Shown piece by piece: positions 40,486-51,156 of a stretch of DNA of 64,000 nucleotides. The notes under the pieces are model-generated. The model searched no databases and had not been told where the DNA came from. It worked only from the letters and a program-made list of their open reading frames with translations. The DNA comes from Tritrichomonas musculus (lineage: Eukaryota; Parabasalia; Tritrichomonadida; Tritrichomonadidae). The stretch is taken from the NCBI GenBank assembly GCA_039105265.1, contig JAPFFF010000051.1, positions 930,001 through 994,000 on the forward strand, written 5' to 3'. The position numbers and the translations under genes were made by a program. Position 1 is the first letter of the stretch; each line of letters starts with the position of its first letter.

Positions 40486-41676
40486 TTAGTTTCCCGCAGG
40501 TATTGCTTCGGTCGTTTGTTTTGGTACGCCAGCTTGTGCAGGAGCAGCGCCTCCATTGAATACTGCATTTGCATCTGGGAATATTGGTTGATCTGCTAAC
40601 TCGTCAATTGAAGTCAAAGGATTAAATGTTATAGCAAATCTTTCAAATGAAATGTTCAGCATATCAGCCATTTCATTTGGTGTAGAGTTGGGGAATTGTC
40701 TAAGTAATTTGCAGAAATAATATGTAAAAAGTCCTTGTGTTTTCCTCCTTTCTTTTGGATCCAATAGCTTCTTGTCAGTTGAAAATGAAATAATGGGCGA
40801 GCAATTTGCATTTTCTGTCTTGGTTGCTGCTTTCATGCTGAAAACAGAACCTCCACTGCCACAATCGGCTATGATTACCACTTTGCATTGGCCATTGCTT
40901 TTTTCTCCTACTATTTTACCAAATTCTGTACTTGATAAAGAAATATCATCGCCATTAAATTGAATTCCGTGAGAAGTTCTTGTAATACGTGAAGTGGAAT
41001 CTCGGCCTGAGTAATAAATTGTAAGAGCTGAAACTGTGTGAGTTAAGAAAAATTCAATTGTCTTGATAAATGTTAATTTGTCAGCATTATATAAAAATAC
41101 AATTTTGTAACCGAGTTTGTGATGAATCATTGAAAATAGATAAGCATCATTTACTGGTCCAACACCAAGACTATCGGATTCACCTTGATAATTGTTAATA
41201 AGTACAACACATACTTTATCAACAGGATCTCGTGGGATTTTATTAATGTTGGTACTGTTAACATTCATTCCTATTCTATGGAAGGACTGAAGTACATTGC
41301 TTGGCTTTGAGAGTTCATGAATTCCTTGAAATTGCTTTTCTGTAAAATGACTATTTTTGTTATCAAGTTTAACTACTTTATGAATATAAATTGATGGTTG
41401 TTCCCTTTTAGTTGGTTCATCAATATATGGTACCTTTGGCTTTTCTTCCTTCTTCTTCTTCGCTTTTTCTTTCTTTGCTTTTTGTTTCTTTGGATCTTTT
41501 GGTTTTCGTTTAAAAGCATTTATAAATTTTCCTTTGAACGCTTGCATTTTTGATTGCTTAGCTTCAGGTTTACCGCCTTTGGCTGCTTTTCCTTTAGTAG
41601 CTTTTTTATCTGTTTTATCTGCTGCTGCTGCTTTTGGTTTATCAGCAGGCTTCGCGTCTGTAGCTTTGTCTGTCAT
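40486..41676 (-). CDS. Caspase/metacaspase-like protein lacking the usual catalytic His
   Basis: 396 residues. Residues 1 to about 82 are Ala/Lys-rich and strongly basic, probably disordered. From about 150 to 350 the order of elements fits a peptidase C14 p20-like fold: KVCVVLINNYQ strand, VNDAYLFSMIHHKLGY (the segment before the first active-site strand), ALTIYYSGRDS and KVVIIADCGSGGS. The Cys of the DC motif is present (C262), but the GHG motif that supplies the catalytic His reads GRD (R225). The protein therefore probably cannot act as a normal caspase-type protease and may be a regulator or decoy. An initiator-like TCATTTT lies about 27 bases upstream. The C-terminal 45 residues are Ala/Pro-rich. 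Confidence 0.75.
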   Translation of the reverse strand: MTDKATDAKPADKPKAAAADKTDKKATKGKAAKGGKPEAKQSKMQAFKGKFINAFKRKPKDPKKQKAKKEKAKKKKEEKPKVPYIDEPTKREQPSIYIHKVVKLDNKNSHFTEKQFQGIHELSKPSNVLQSFHRIGMNVNSTNINKIPRDPVDKVCVVLINNYQGESDSLGVGPVNDAYLFSMIHHKLGYKIVFLYNADKLTFIKTIEFFLTHTVSALTIYYSGRDSTSRITRTSHGIQFNGDDISLSSTEFGKIVGEKSNGQCKVVIIADCGSGGSVFSMKAATKTENANCSPIISFSTDKKLLDPKERRKTQGLFTYYFCKLLRQFPNSTPNEMADMLNISFERFAITFNPLTSIDELADQPIFPDANAVFNGGAAPAQAGVPKQTTEAIPAGN

Positions 41677-42264
41677 TGTGTATTTTGTTTTATATAAAAT
41701 GAGATATTCTCAGCATTTCATAATGATAGCATTAACTTTTTAAAAATAAAATTTAGATAAAAAACTTTTTGTAAGTTGGAATTATTGAAAAATTTGAATT
41801 AATTTAATTTTCAAAAAAATTGTTGAAGATAAAAATACGTTATCCACTATTTGAGAGAAAATTTATCACATCAAAAACAATTAAATATCTCCAAATAAAA
41901 TTAATTTATAAAAAAATAAAAACTATTTTTCATGTAATATAATTACAATAAATTAAAAAATATGCTATAATACAATTCAAATCAATGTATAATTAATACC
42001 AGAAAACAATTGAAAAAATATGAGAAGCCTCAATTTTAAATGCAAACACAAATTGAAAAAAGATATTTGACAACTGGCACTCAAAGCTGATGTGTTTTGT
42101 TTTCAAATGATTCTAAACAAAAAAAAAGATATAAAAAAAAAAAAAAAAGAAAACTCAATCAATTTAACTTTATAAACAAAATCAACAAGAATGAAACAAA
42201 AAAATCAATAGTATATAATTATTTTAATATCTATTAACAAAAATATCAAATTTCAAATATAATA
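41677..42264. other. Intergenic region
   Basis: AT-rich, with an A run near 42130. Nothing coding or repeated that I can support. Confidence 0.5.
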
Positions 42265-44187
42265 TTATTCATGCGCCAATGAAGCAGAATCAAGTACAGA
42301 ATCTTCATCAAAACCAGAGTATGAAAGAGACTCGCAATAAGAGTATTCATCGGTACTTATTTGGCTGTCATTGTTAACTGTCACTGAGTACTCTTCGTAC
42401 GTGTAGTACGAGTAAGAGTAGGACGAAGACGACGACTCGGTTGAATCGTTCAAAAAGTCCTCGGAAATGTCGACTGAGTGGCCCTTCATCTGCCTCTGCT
42501 TGCTTCGGAGGTAAAGAAGCATCAATGCAATAGCAACAACGATAAAAACAAAAGACACGCCAGCCGTTGCCCCAATAGCAGCACTGCTTGCCGGCTTGTC
42601 CAAAGCATTCCTGCCAGAGACGTCGGCATGCTCGAAATCGCCGACTCCGTCTGGATACTTTGTCGCGTTTGGCGTGAATGTGAAGGACGGCGTGAACTGG
42701 CTGGATGGCGTGAAAGAGGAAGTTCTTTTCTGGACAATTAAGAAAGAATTTGAATTAGAAAATTCGGTTGAAGGTGAAAAAGGTTTGGAAGAGGTGAATT
42801 CTGAAGATGAAGTGAAAAGTCGCGTGAAAAGGAGGTTTGGTGAAGGTGAAAAAGGACTAGATGAGGTGAAAGGTGATGAATATGAAAAAGTGGAAGATTC
42901 TGTGAAAACAGACGAAGATGTAAAATGATTTGACCTTGTGAAGGTCAATGAAGGTGAAAATGGAATTGACCTTGAAAAAATTTGGGAAGTGGAAAAGGAA
43001 GACGAAGGTGAAAATGGGAGTGATGAGGTGAATTTCTTAGAAGGAGTGAAATTTTCTGAAGAAGAAAATTTTGTTGATGGAGAAAAATGATTCGAAGATG
43101 TGAATTCCGATGAAGGAGAAAACTCTTTCGATGATGTAAATTTTGAAGAAGGTGAAAAAGAGGAAGATGAAGAAAACCTAATTGAAGGTGTAAATGATTT
43201 TGATTGGGTAAATGTCAGAGAATTGGAAAATGATTTCGATTGGGTGAAAAAAGAAGAATCACTGAATGGTTTAGAGGGAGCTGCGCATAGGTCAAAATTC
43301 TGCTGCTGTATATAATCAGTAATTAAAGGATTTTGGGTTATAGAAGATGCATCGATTGTAACACAAGATTGAATGAAATCGTTTGGCATGACATCGAAAT
43401 GGCATTGTTGTATAAATAAATGGTGACCGTTAAGAGATGTTGCACCAACTTGAAATGATCTGTTTGAATAATGCAAATTGCCAAAATTAATATTATTAAC
43501 GTAATTTGTACCTCTGAATTTGTATATGTACGTGGTAGTGCAGTTAATTATATTGCCATATTGAAAATTTCCGGACGATACTTGAACTTTGTCAGAAAAA
43601 TGAGTATTTATTATATCAAGACCTGTACTACTTAAAAAATTAATGTAATTAACAGAAAATCCGCTAACATCAAAAGCTCGAAAGCAGGCTCCAAAAGATT
43701 TATCACCAAGAAAATTATAATTATTTGATGAATTAATATTTGTTATCCTGTACCGTGTCCCTCCACTAATTGATATAGCAGAATTGCCTCTGTTTTGTGT
43801 GCTGCATAAAGATATGGCTAAATATGTAAAAGAATTTAAATCGTGTGTAATATCACACTGAACGTTAAAAAGTTGATAATAGTTATTTATTGCTTCACAC
43901 ATATATCCGCAAAGATTGTTTATTGTAATTGAGTGTCCATTAAGATAAAATGCGCCGCACTCGTTATTTGTTGTGCAATCTGTAAAACCAAGCATATTAA
44001 ATTGAATTTGAAATGTAGGATTGTTGATATAGATAGCACCGCCGATGTCTGAATGAATATTGTGAAAATTATAAAAAATTGAATTATTAATTATTCCTCT
44101 TAAAGAGCTGGCATCAAATTGATCATTACTAGGTCCAATGTTTGTGAATTGGCTGTAGATAAAGCAAATAAATAAAAAAATTAGCAC
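42265..44187 (-). CDS. Type I surface protein: beta-helix-like ectodomain, hexapeptide stalk, one transmembrane segment
   Basis: About 640 codons. The N-terminus LIFLFICFIYSQF is a good signal peptide. Residues about 20-300 are rich in Asn, Ser, Cys and short strands and resemble the beta-helix of Pmp-like surface proteins. Residues about 309-496 are some thirty copies of a six-residue unit, F(S/T)xSxx (FTSSKE, FSPSSE, FTSSNH), forming a Ser/Thr-rich stalk suited to O-glycosylation. A transmembrane helix follows at about 532-556 (GVSFVFIVVAIALMLLYLRS). The cytoplasmic tail of about 80 residues is rich in Ser, Tyr and acidic residues. The frame opens with GTG just after a TAG stop, and the first ATG is more than 60 codons in, beyond the signal peptide. 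The start is thus non-ATG, mutated or supplied by an upstream exon. A truncated relative lies at 57.6 kb. Confidence 0.78.
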   Translation of the reverse strand: MLIFLFICFIYSQFTNIGPSNDQFDASSLRGIINNSIFYNFHNIHSDIGGAIYINNPTFQIQFNMLGFTDCTTNNECGAFYLNGHSITINNLCGYMCEAINNYYQLFNVQCDITHDLNSFTYLAISLCSTQNRGNSAISISGGTRYRITNINSSNNYNFLGDKSFGACFRAFDVSGFSVNYINFLSSTGLDIINTHFSDKVQVSSGNFQYGNIINCTTTYIYKFRGTNYVNNINFGNLHYSNRSFQVGATSLNGHHLFIQQCHFDVMPNDFIQSCVTIDASSITQNPLITDYIQQQNFDLCAAPSKPFSDSSFFTQSKSFSNSLTFTQSKSFTPSIRFSSSSSFSPSSKFTSSKEFSPSSEFTSSNHFSPSTKFSSSENFTPSKKFTSSLPFSPSSSFSTSQIFSRSIPFSPSLTFTRSNHFTSSSVFTESSTFSYSSPFTSSSPFSPSPNLLFTRLFTSSSEFTSSKPFSPSTEFSNSNSFLIVQKRTSSFTPSSQFTPSFTFTPNATKYPDGVGDFEHADVSGRNALDKPASSAAIGATAGVSFVFIVVAIALMLLYLRSKQRQMKGHSVDISEDFLNDSTESSSSSYSYSYYTYEEYSVTVNNDSQISTDEYSYCESLSYSGFDEDSVLDSASLAHE

Positions 44188-44471
44188 AATCTAATGATGA
44201 AAAGAGTTTGAATTAAAATGAACCAAATTTGATAACTTTTGATTAATTATTTTAACTTCTCTCACAAAAATGTGTAATTTTTTTCTGTTTAACTATTTCA
44301 AAAAGTTATTAATTGAAAAAAAAAAATATTTCTGAATGATAGACTTTTTGATTTGAAGAATCTAAATAATAAAATATTTGCATATGATATGAATATATAT
44401 TTTGGGAGTTCTGCATTGTAAGCATTATTTAAAAAAAAAAAAGTTAAAACTATTTTTTATCAAAAAGTTAC

Positions 44472-45768
44472 ACCTTTTCTGGGGAGATGACGATTAATTT
44501 CAAAAAGTTTACGAAAAATTTTATATGGTTAACGAAAAAGTTTATTTTTTCGAGAGGAGGGTGAACCATAGATCTGCTCGTTAGTTGGTTTCCAAATTAA
44601 GAGAGTTTAAACATATTCATATGTGTGATAAAATTGCCTACACAGCAATTAAATCCTTCTATACGTTTTGGAGTTTTCATTCAAATCGGATAATCCCATT
44701 TCAAATTTTAGTATTGAAATCGTGTTTTCTCTCGATTTATAAGTATTGAAATCGTGTTTTCTCTCAATTAAAAGTATTGAAATCGTGTTTTCTCTCAATT
44801 AAAAGTATTGAAATCGTGTTTTTTCTCAATTTGTAGTATTGAAATATTTTTTATATTTCTAAATTGATATAAACTATTCTCAAAATTTATTATATCAAAG
44901 ATTTGCTGGAAATAATAAATATCCCAACATTTATTGAAAGATAATTTATAATTATTTTAATATATAATTATTTATTTATGCTTGTATTATATATCAATTT
45001 GATTTATATAAAATTAGTATATCACATTGAAAATATTTCCCAAAATCACAAAATAGCTTATATCAATTATATTAAATTCATAACTATTATAAAACAATAA
45101 TTTATGAATAAAAATCAAAATATATTTTGTATTTATTTAGATATCTGTAAATGAAATCTCAAAAATAAAAACAATTAAAAAAACTTTGATAAAATAAAAT
45201 ATAAGTTTATTTTTTTATTGAGGATTATATAATATGGTTTCATATTTTAATTCAATGCCTAAATATATGCTTTATTTATGATTTTTGGATCAAAAATTCT
45301 AATTATTTTGAATTTGTATAACAAAAATCATATTTTTTCCTAAATGGTTAGAAAAAGTATAAAAATGTTTTCAGAATCGCATAAAGAAGCCATAAACAAA
45401 TACATTTCATATAATAATTGATGATTGCTGACGTTTTAACTTCATTCAAAATATTATAATTTTAAAGATTTAAAAAAATATCTTATTTAAGAAATTTCTT
45501 AAAATACTATACTTATAATACAATTAAATACAATTTAATAATTAAGAAAATAAAGGTATTATTTTTTATTTAAGAAGATATCATTATTTTTAAAATAAAC
45601 TTTTTCAATAAGTTTTTTTGGTTCACCCTCCTCTTTTTTTCGCTATAAAAGAAAAATTTTTTCGTTTAGAAAGTAAAATTTTTCTTTAAAATATAAAAAT
45701 TTTTCACTAAGAAAGTGAAATTTTTCATTAACTTTTTGAAATTTATCGTTATCTCCCCAGAAAAGGTG
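44472..45768. mobile_element. 1.3-kb non-autonomous TIR element with TA duplication
   Basis: The left end CACCTTTTCTGGGGAGATGA and the right end inverse match closely for 40 bp. Similarity continues irregularly for about 100-150 bp as GAAAAATTT-type subrepeats and ends in a shared GAGGAGGGTGAACCA on both arms. TA flanks both ends (44470-44471, 45769-45770). The interior is AT-rich and has no transposase frame. The TA duplication suggests Tc1/mariner-type mobilisation by another element. It includes a 31-bp tandem array. Confidence 0.75.
44709..44850. repeat. 31-bp tandem repeat, about 4.5 copies
   Basis: The unit contains AGTATTGAAATCGTGTTTTC, then TCTCAATTAAA. Copies start at about 44711, 44743, 44774, 44805 and 44836, with the last degenerate. 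It lies inside the 1.3-kb TIR element. Confidence 0.9.
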
Positions 45769-46139
45769 TATGATTTTCAAAAAGATAATTTAAAAATTAA
45801 TGAGAAAAAAAAAAAGCATAGACTACAAAATAATATACCAATAGATTGTTTTTATATTAAAAACTTAGTATTAGTAGTTCCAAAGAGTCATAGAAAGTTT
45901 AATTAAAGTAAATTGTCTAAGAACATTGATCAGAGTATTATATGTAACAATTAGTAGATTTGTTTAGAATGGTGCCTCTATTACACAACTCTGCCATCCT
46001 CAACTGTATCCCAGAGTCCATTCACAACTACTTAACAATGATAACTCCTAGTAAGGGCTCAGAGCCCCAAATTTGGAAACTATTTTTAATTTTAGTACTT
46101 TTATCTTAATGTTAGCCTGCTGATCCATTTATATAAGGT
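45769..46139. other. Intergenic region with a short unidentified frame
   Basis: A GC-richer plus-strand frame from the ATG at 45969 reads MVPLLHNSAILNCIPESIHN and continues for about 47 codons to TAA. It adjoins the hAT debris and may be another mobile-element fragment. I do not recognise it. Confidence 0.35.
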
Positions 46140-46665
46140 AGCGTTTCGTTGCCTTGATGGTGAAAAATGGATCTCACATGGACAAATCATTGAAAGAATT
46201 GAAACTTAATACAATCTGCTCATAACAAAAATACGTGCAACACTAGATAGGTCACAGAGAATAGTGCTCATTGCTGATGGATGGTCATATAAACATTGCC
46301 GCAGATAAATTGGTATATCAGCAGGTTTTATAGAATCAAAGCAGAAAAAGAACATATTCCTTGGATTGCATGACATTCCAGAAGTTCAACTTTCTGCAAC
46401 TTCAATTATCTTCAATAATGCATATGAAATGGAATTTTTTTTATCTATATGCACAAATTCTGCACCAGTAATGAGTGCGACAGTTCAGTTTCTTGGATTA
46501 AGGTGGGATTCATACTTTATTCATGTTGTAAACAATTGTATCAAAAAATACATGGAAGAAACAGAACTTATATGTTCAATTCAGAAAAAGCAAATATTTT
46601 TTTTTGTAAAAAAGAAGAGTAGATACTTTGGGGAAGGGTTCACTGTAAAAAGCTCCATCCATCCT
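46140..46665 (+). pseudogene. hAT-like transposase fragment
   Basis: One frame reads RIVLIADGWSYKHCRR, then IGISAGFIESKQKKNIFLGL and LRWDSYFIHVVNNCIKKYME. This is the order of motifs in hAT-family transposases: the (D/E)xW strand, the 'a-x-fid' strand, and the 'C-x-H-x-L-N' helix, here FIHVVNNCI. A TAA stop interrupts the frame after HCRR, and the N-terminal zinc finger, dimerisation helix and terminal repeats are absent. It is therefore a dead internal fragment of a DNA transposon. Confidence 0.55.
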
Positions 46666-46765
46666 TAACTATGTTCCAACATTGTTTCTGCAGCCACTGA
46701 TATGTCTCAGCCAGTTCCTTGAGGTCATAGTTTGTAAACACAAGTCGCCAACTAGCTGATAACAC
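46648..46765 (-). pseudogene. Short unidentified coding remnant
   Basis: The minus strand reads WRLVFTNYDLKELAETYQWL followed by a QKQCWNIVKDGWSFLQ-like end, about 38 codons with higher GC than the surroundings. The family is not recognised. It lies between the hAT and helicase remnants. Confidence 0.35.
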
Positions 46766-46849
46766 CCATATATCCAATGTTTTAGACATCCTAAGAGGCT
46801 TTCATCTAAATAAGGATATTTCATCAATCGATTGAAGATATATAACAAA

Positions 46850-47310
46850 TATGTTTTAGGTAAGATTGATAAACGAATTCGAACTAAGGAAATTATCTAT
46901 GAAGCTCCAATTGGTTATGGTAAATTGGCTGCAATAAGGAGATGAATTTCTGCTCACAAAGACGATAAGTTTAAGGTAATTATCCCAAATGTTAACATAG
47001 CAGAGGAATTCTATACTAAGTTGACTCCATGATTTGACAACAATTCCATAAGATTATGTGTTGAGAATAATGCATTTAAAGAATTTGGTAAGGCTGCTAA
47101 CAATGAAGTTAATATAGTTATTACAACACACAGCATTTTAATATTTAGGTGATTTAATCGAAGAATATCATGATATAGAGCAACAAATCAGTTATTTTCT
47201 CGTAATAGATGAAGCTCATTTATTATTAAACCATACTAGCTTGATTGAGATAACTAAGTAGTTCGATAAAGTTGCATTAATAAGTGTTATTGTTGATGAT
47301 AATTAAGTAT
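46850..47310 (+). pseudogene. Helicase-like fossil fragment
   Basis: The piece carries a Walker-A-like APIGYGK, a VIIPN(V)NIAEEFY motif Ia region, VITTHS and the DEAH box FLVIDEAH in helicase order. It is broken in several places and shows no start. Its source, whether a host gene, a transposon or a virus-like element, cannot be told from the sequence. Confidence 0.5.
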
Positions 47311-47693
47311 TTCACTGGCTTTATATGTTATAAAATTATAAATCTTCATTATAATGACAAATATTATCGAAATATCTATGTTATTTAGCTTGCAAATTCC
47401 AGATTCTTGAGGTTGATAATTGATTTACTTTCTGATATCAATAAAAAATGTATTCTGATACTAGAGATCGAAAATTTTAATTCACGGCTTTTCATATCAG
47501 ATATTTCATTTAAACTTTGTGAGAGACTTATTACATATAAATGATAATTATAAAAAAAATATAAATTTGTTTGAGACCTAGAGATACCAGTAACTAATGT
47601 CAAGTTTATATTTACTTTTATATCACATTTCATATGAAATGGATATCAAATTTTTAAACTGATAATTGAGTATAAGAAGTGAATTTTTTGATA
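47311..47693. other. Intergenic spacer
   Basis: AT-rich sequence between the helicase fossil and the nested TIR elements. No supported feature. Confidence 0.5.
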
Positions 47694-50621
47694 TAGTTGG
47701 TGGACATAATTATGTTTTTGGGACATAATCATGTTTGCTCAACTTTTTGAATGGTACACAAAAATAAAACACATTTTTCTCAATACTTTTTAAAGATAAT
47801 TTGATAATATTATATACTTTATTAATGTATTTTATGTACATCATTATTTAATTAAATGAGCTATTATATTTGTGATTCATATGAAATTTTGCCATTAATG
47901 TAAAAAAAAGTCAAAATGCTTATTTTATTCTCAATAATTGAAACTTGGGATTTAATAATAATATCATTAATTCATAATCAGTAATGATATAATTTTGTCA
48001 GATAATTGATATCTAAAAACTTTCATATAAGAAAATTTTGATGCACAAAATAAAGTTAAAAATCATATCACTTTTTTGTTTTTTTCCAATAAAAAATAAA
48101 AACTTTTAAATTTTTATTTAAATATTTGATATAATTCATATAGTGTAATGATATTGAAAGAATAAAATTGGTGGTTCTACTCAAGATCTATTACCTTAAT
48201 GAAAAAAAGTAACTTCTGAAATAACTTATAAAGACTTTCAATTTTAGACATTGAGAAATTATTTTCATTATTTTAATAGTTCTTCTATACTTACCTAATA
48301 TTTATTGATTAATTGCTATTTTTAAATGTTATTATAATAGAAAAAATAAAAAAGTGAAATTTGTATATTTCTTAGAAAAACCTGAAATCTTGATGGACAA
48401 CAATGATTTTTAGAGGATTAATAATATATTTCATTGTATGTGTTATCAAATAATGTAATTCTGAAATCATATCAATTATGCATGAGTGATTTATGAATGA
48501 TTTTGAATGAAAAAAAGAAAAATGAAATTTTTCCAAGATTGATTCTTTTTCAACCATATTATTATATTTAATATATTATATGCATCATATAGATGATTAA
48601 TACTGCATCTAATTTGAAATAAAATAAACTCATTTTTCAAAATTAGTAATTTTGTATGAATGATTTTTGTCATATTTTGAAAACACTTTTTCTTTTTATA
48701 TAATTATTATTTCAATAAATTTTTTTCTAAAATATAATATATACATTATATTCTAAAATAATAACTATGTTAGAGCAAATTAAAACAACCTTTTTTTTAT
48801 TGTAAAAGAATGAAATGTGATATGAAATGAGTTTTTTGAGTAGTGAAATGAAAATGAAACCATTTTTTCTAATTATCTATTTTATTTCAATAAATAATAA
48901 TGATACATTTTAATTATAGATGAAAAGTAAATTATAGTTGGTGGACATAATTATGTTTTTGGGACATAATCATGTTTGCTCAACTTTTTGAATGGTACAC
49001 AAAAATAAAACACTTTTTTCTCAATACTTTTTAAAGATAATTTGATAATATTATATACTTTATTAATGTATTTTATGTACATCATTATTTAATTAAATGA
49101 GCTATTATATTTGTGATTTAAATGAAATTTTGCCATTAATGTAAAAAAAGTCAAAATGCTTATTTTATTCTCAATAATTGAAATTTGGGATTTAATAATA
49201 ATATCATTAATTCATAATCAGTAATGATATAATTTTGTCAGATAATTGATATCTAAAAACTTTCATATAAGAAAATTTTGATGCACAAAATAAAGTTAAA
49301 AATCATATCACTTTTTTGTTTTTTTCCAATAAAAAATAAAAACTTTTAAATTTTTATTTAAATATTTGATATAATGCATATAGTATAATGATATTGAAAG
49401 AATAAAATTGGCGGTTCTACTCAAGATCTATTACCTTATTGAAAAAGAGTAACTTCTGAAATAACTTAAAAAGACTTTCAATTTTAGACATTGAGAAATT
49501 ATTTTCATTATTTTAATAGTTCTTCTATACTTACCTAATATTTATTGATTAATTGCTATTTTTAATGCTATTATAATAGAAAAAATAAATAATTGAAAAA
49601 TGTATATTTCTTAGAAAAACCTGAAATCTTGATGGGCAACAATGATTTTTAGAGGATTAATAATATATTTCATTGTATGTGTTATCAAATAGTGTAATTC
49701 TGAAATCATATTAATTATGCATGAGTGATTTATGAATGATTTTGAATGAAAAAAAGAAAAATGAGATTTTTCCAAGATTGATTCTTTTTCAACCATATTA
49801 TTATATTTAATATATTATATGCATCATATAGATGATTAATACTGCATCTAATTTGAAATAAAATAAACTCATTTTTCAAAATTAGTAATTTTGTATGAAT
49901 GATTTTTGTCATATTTTGAAAACAATTTTTCTTTTTATATAATTATTATTTCAATAAATTTTTTTCTAAAATATAATATATACATTATATTCTAAAATAA
50001 TAACTATGTTAGAGCAAATTAAAACAAACTTTTTTTTATGGTAAAAGCATGAAATGTGATATGAAATGAGTTTTTTGAATAGTGAAATGAAAATGAAACC
50101 ATTTTTTCTAATTATCTATTTTATTTCAATAAATAATAATGATACATTTTAATTATAGATGAAAAGTAAATTATAATTTTTTTCAAATAATAAAAAAATA
50201 TTCAGAAATTAAAAATTCGATATCATATTTATAATCAAATTTAGTTTGATAAAAGTGAATGAAAATCGGGGAATAAAATGTATCCAATATGATATTAATT
50301 GTTCTACAATTGTTTTTTTAAAAGTCCAATTTGAATATATAGAAATGATGTGAAAACATAATTATGTCTCCAAAACAGAATTATGTCCACCAACTATATA
50401 ATTTTTTTCAAATAATAAAAAAATATTCAGAAATTAGAAATTCGATATCATATTTTTGATCAAATTTAGTTTGATAAAAGTGAATGAAAATCGGGGAATA
50501 GAATGTATCCAATATGATATTAATTGTTCTACAATTGTTTTTTTAAAAGTCCAATTTGAATATATAGAAATGATGTGAAAACATAATTATGTCTCCAAAA
50601 CAGAATTATGTCCACCAACTA
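47694..50621. mobile_element. Outer TIR element, interrupted by a copy of itself
   Basis: The left end is TAGTTGGTGGACATAATTAT at 47694; the right end at 50621 is its inverse with a few changes. TA flanks both sides (47692-47693 and 50622-50623). The outer copy consists of 47694-48932 and 50399-50621, about 1.46 kb in total, once the inner copy and its TA duplication are set aside. There is no transposase frame; a 60-codon frame occurring in both copies only reflects the repeat. Tc1/mariner-type mobilisation is inferred from the TA duplication. Confidence 0.85.
48935..50396. mobile_element. Inner TIR element (1,462 bp), same family, inserted in the outer copy
   Basis: A complete copy from TAGTTGG to CCAACTA, flanked by TA on both sides (48933-48934 and 50397-50398). 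It is about 97% identical to the outer copy over both parts. Its own uninterrupted sequence at about 50161-50185 (GAAAAGTAAATTATAATTTT) shows the target site before insertion, at exactly the point where the outer copy is split. This proves nested insertion rather than simple tandem duplication. Confidence 0.88.
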
Positions 50622-50623
50622 TA

Positions 50624-51156
50624 TTATTTCTCAAAATAAACTGCTTAATTAGAGCAAAAAAGTAAATTTTATAATTATTTTAACATGTGATGATTTTTTC
50701 TTTTTATACTCAATACAATGATCTATTTGGTTTGAAAAAAACTTCAAATCATAAGAATAATAATGACATATGATATGAAAAAATTACCGAAATTATAAAA
50801 AAATTGAAATTGCTTATAAAATGAATCTTTTGATTTTGAATAGGTAGTTTCCAAATATTTTTTGATGGATTGATACTGGTGCATTTAATTATAAAATTTT
50901 GAGAAACTTTGAGAAAGCTAACAAACTTTCATTTAAATTTTCCTGAAAATTCTATAAATAAAAATTCCGGAAAATATAATATACTTTTTTTTGTAATTTT
51001 CCGGAAAAAAATTGACCATTCACTCATAACCAATATTAAAATATAAATAAAACATCCCCAATTTCTTTCAATAAATATATATTTAAAAATAAAAAATAAT
51101 AGACATGTTGTTCTTAAGAATAATAATAATAAAAAAAAAAGTTGAAAATGGATTCC
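50624..51156. other. Intergenic spacer
   Basis: AT-rich sequence between the nested elements and the 3' end of the GT8 gene. A TTCCGGAAAA(A/T) word occurs twice in opposite orientation near 50970-51005. No gene. Confidence 0.45.

Noticed and set aside
42478-42928. Plus-strand frames over the surface-protein gene
   Set aside because: They are Glu/Lys-rich reverse readings of the Ser/Phe hexapeptides and have no independent support.
44709-44850. CRISPR-like array
   Set aside because: The 31-bp units are contiguous with no spacers, inside a eukaryotic transposon.
48372-49912. Same 60-codon frames found twice about 1.24 kb apart
   Set aside because: The repetition comes from the nested TIR elements; the frames are AT-biased, do not start consistently with ATG and resemble no transposase.
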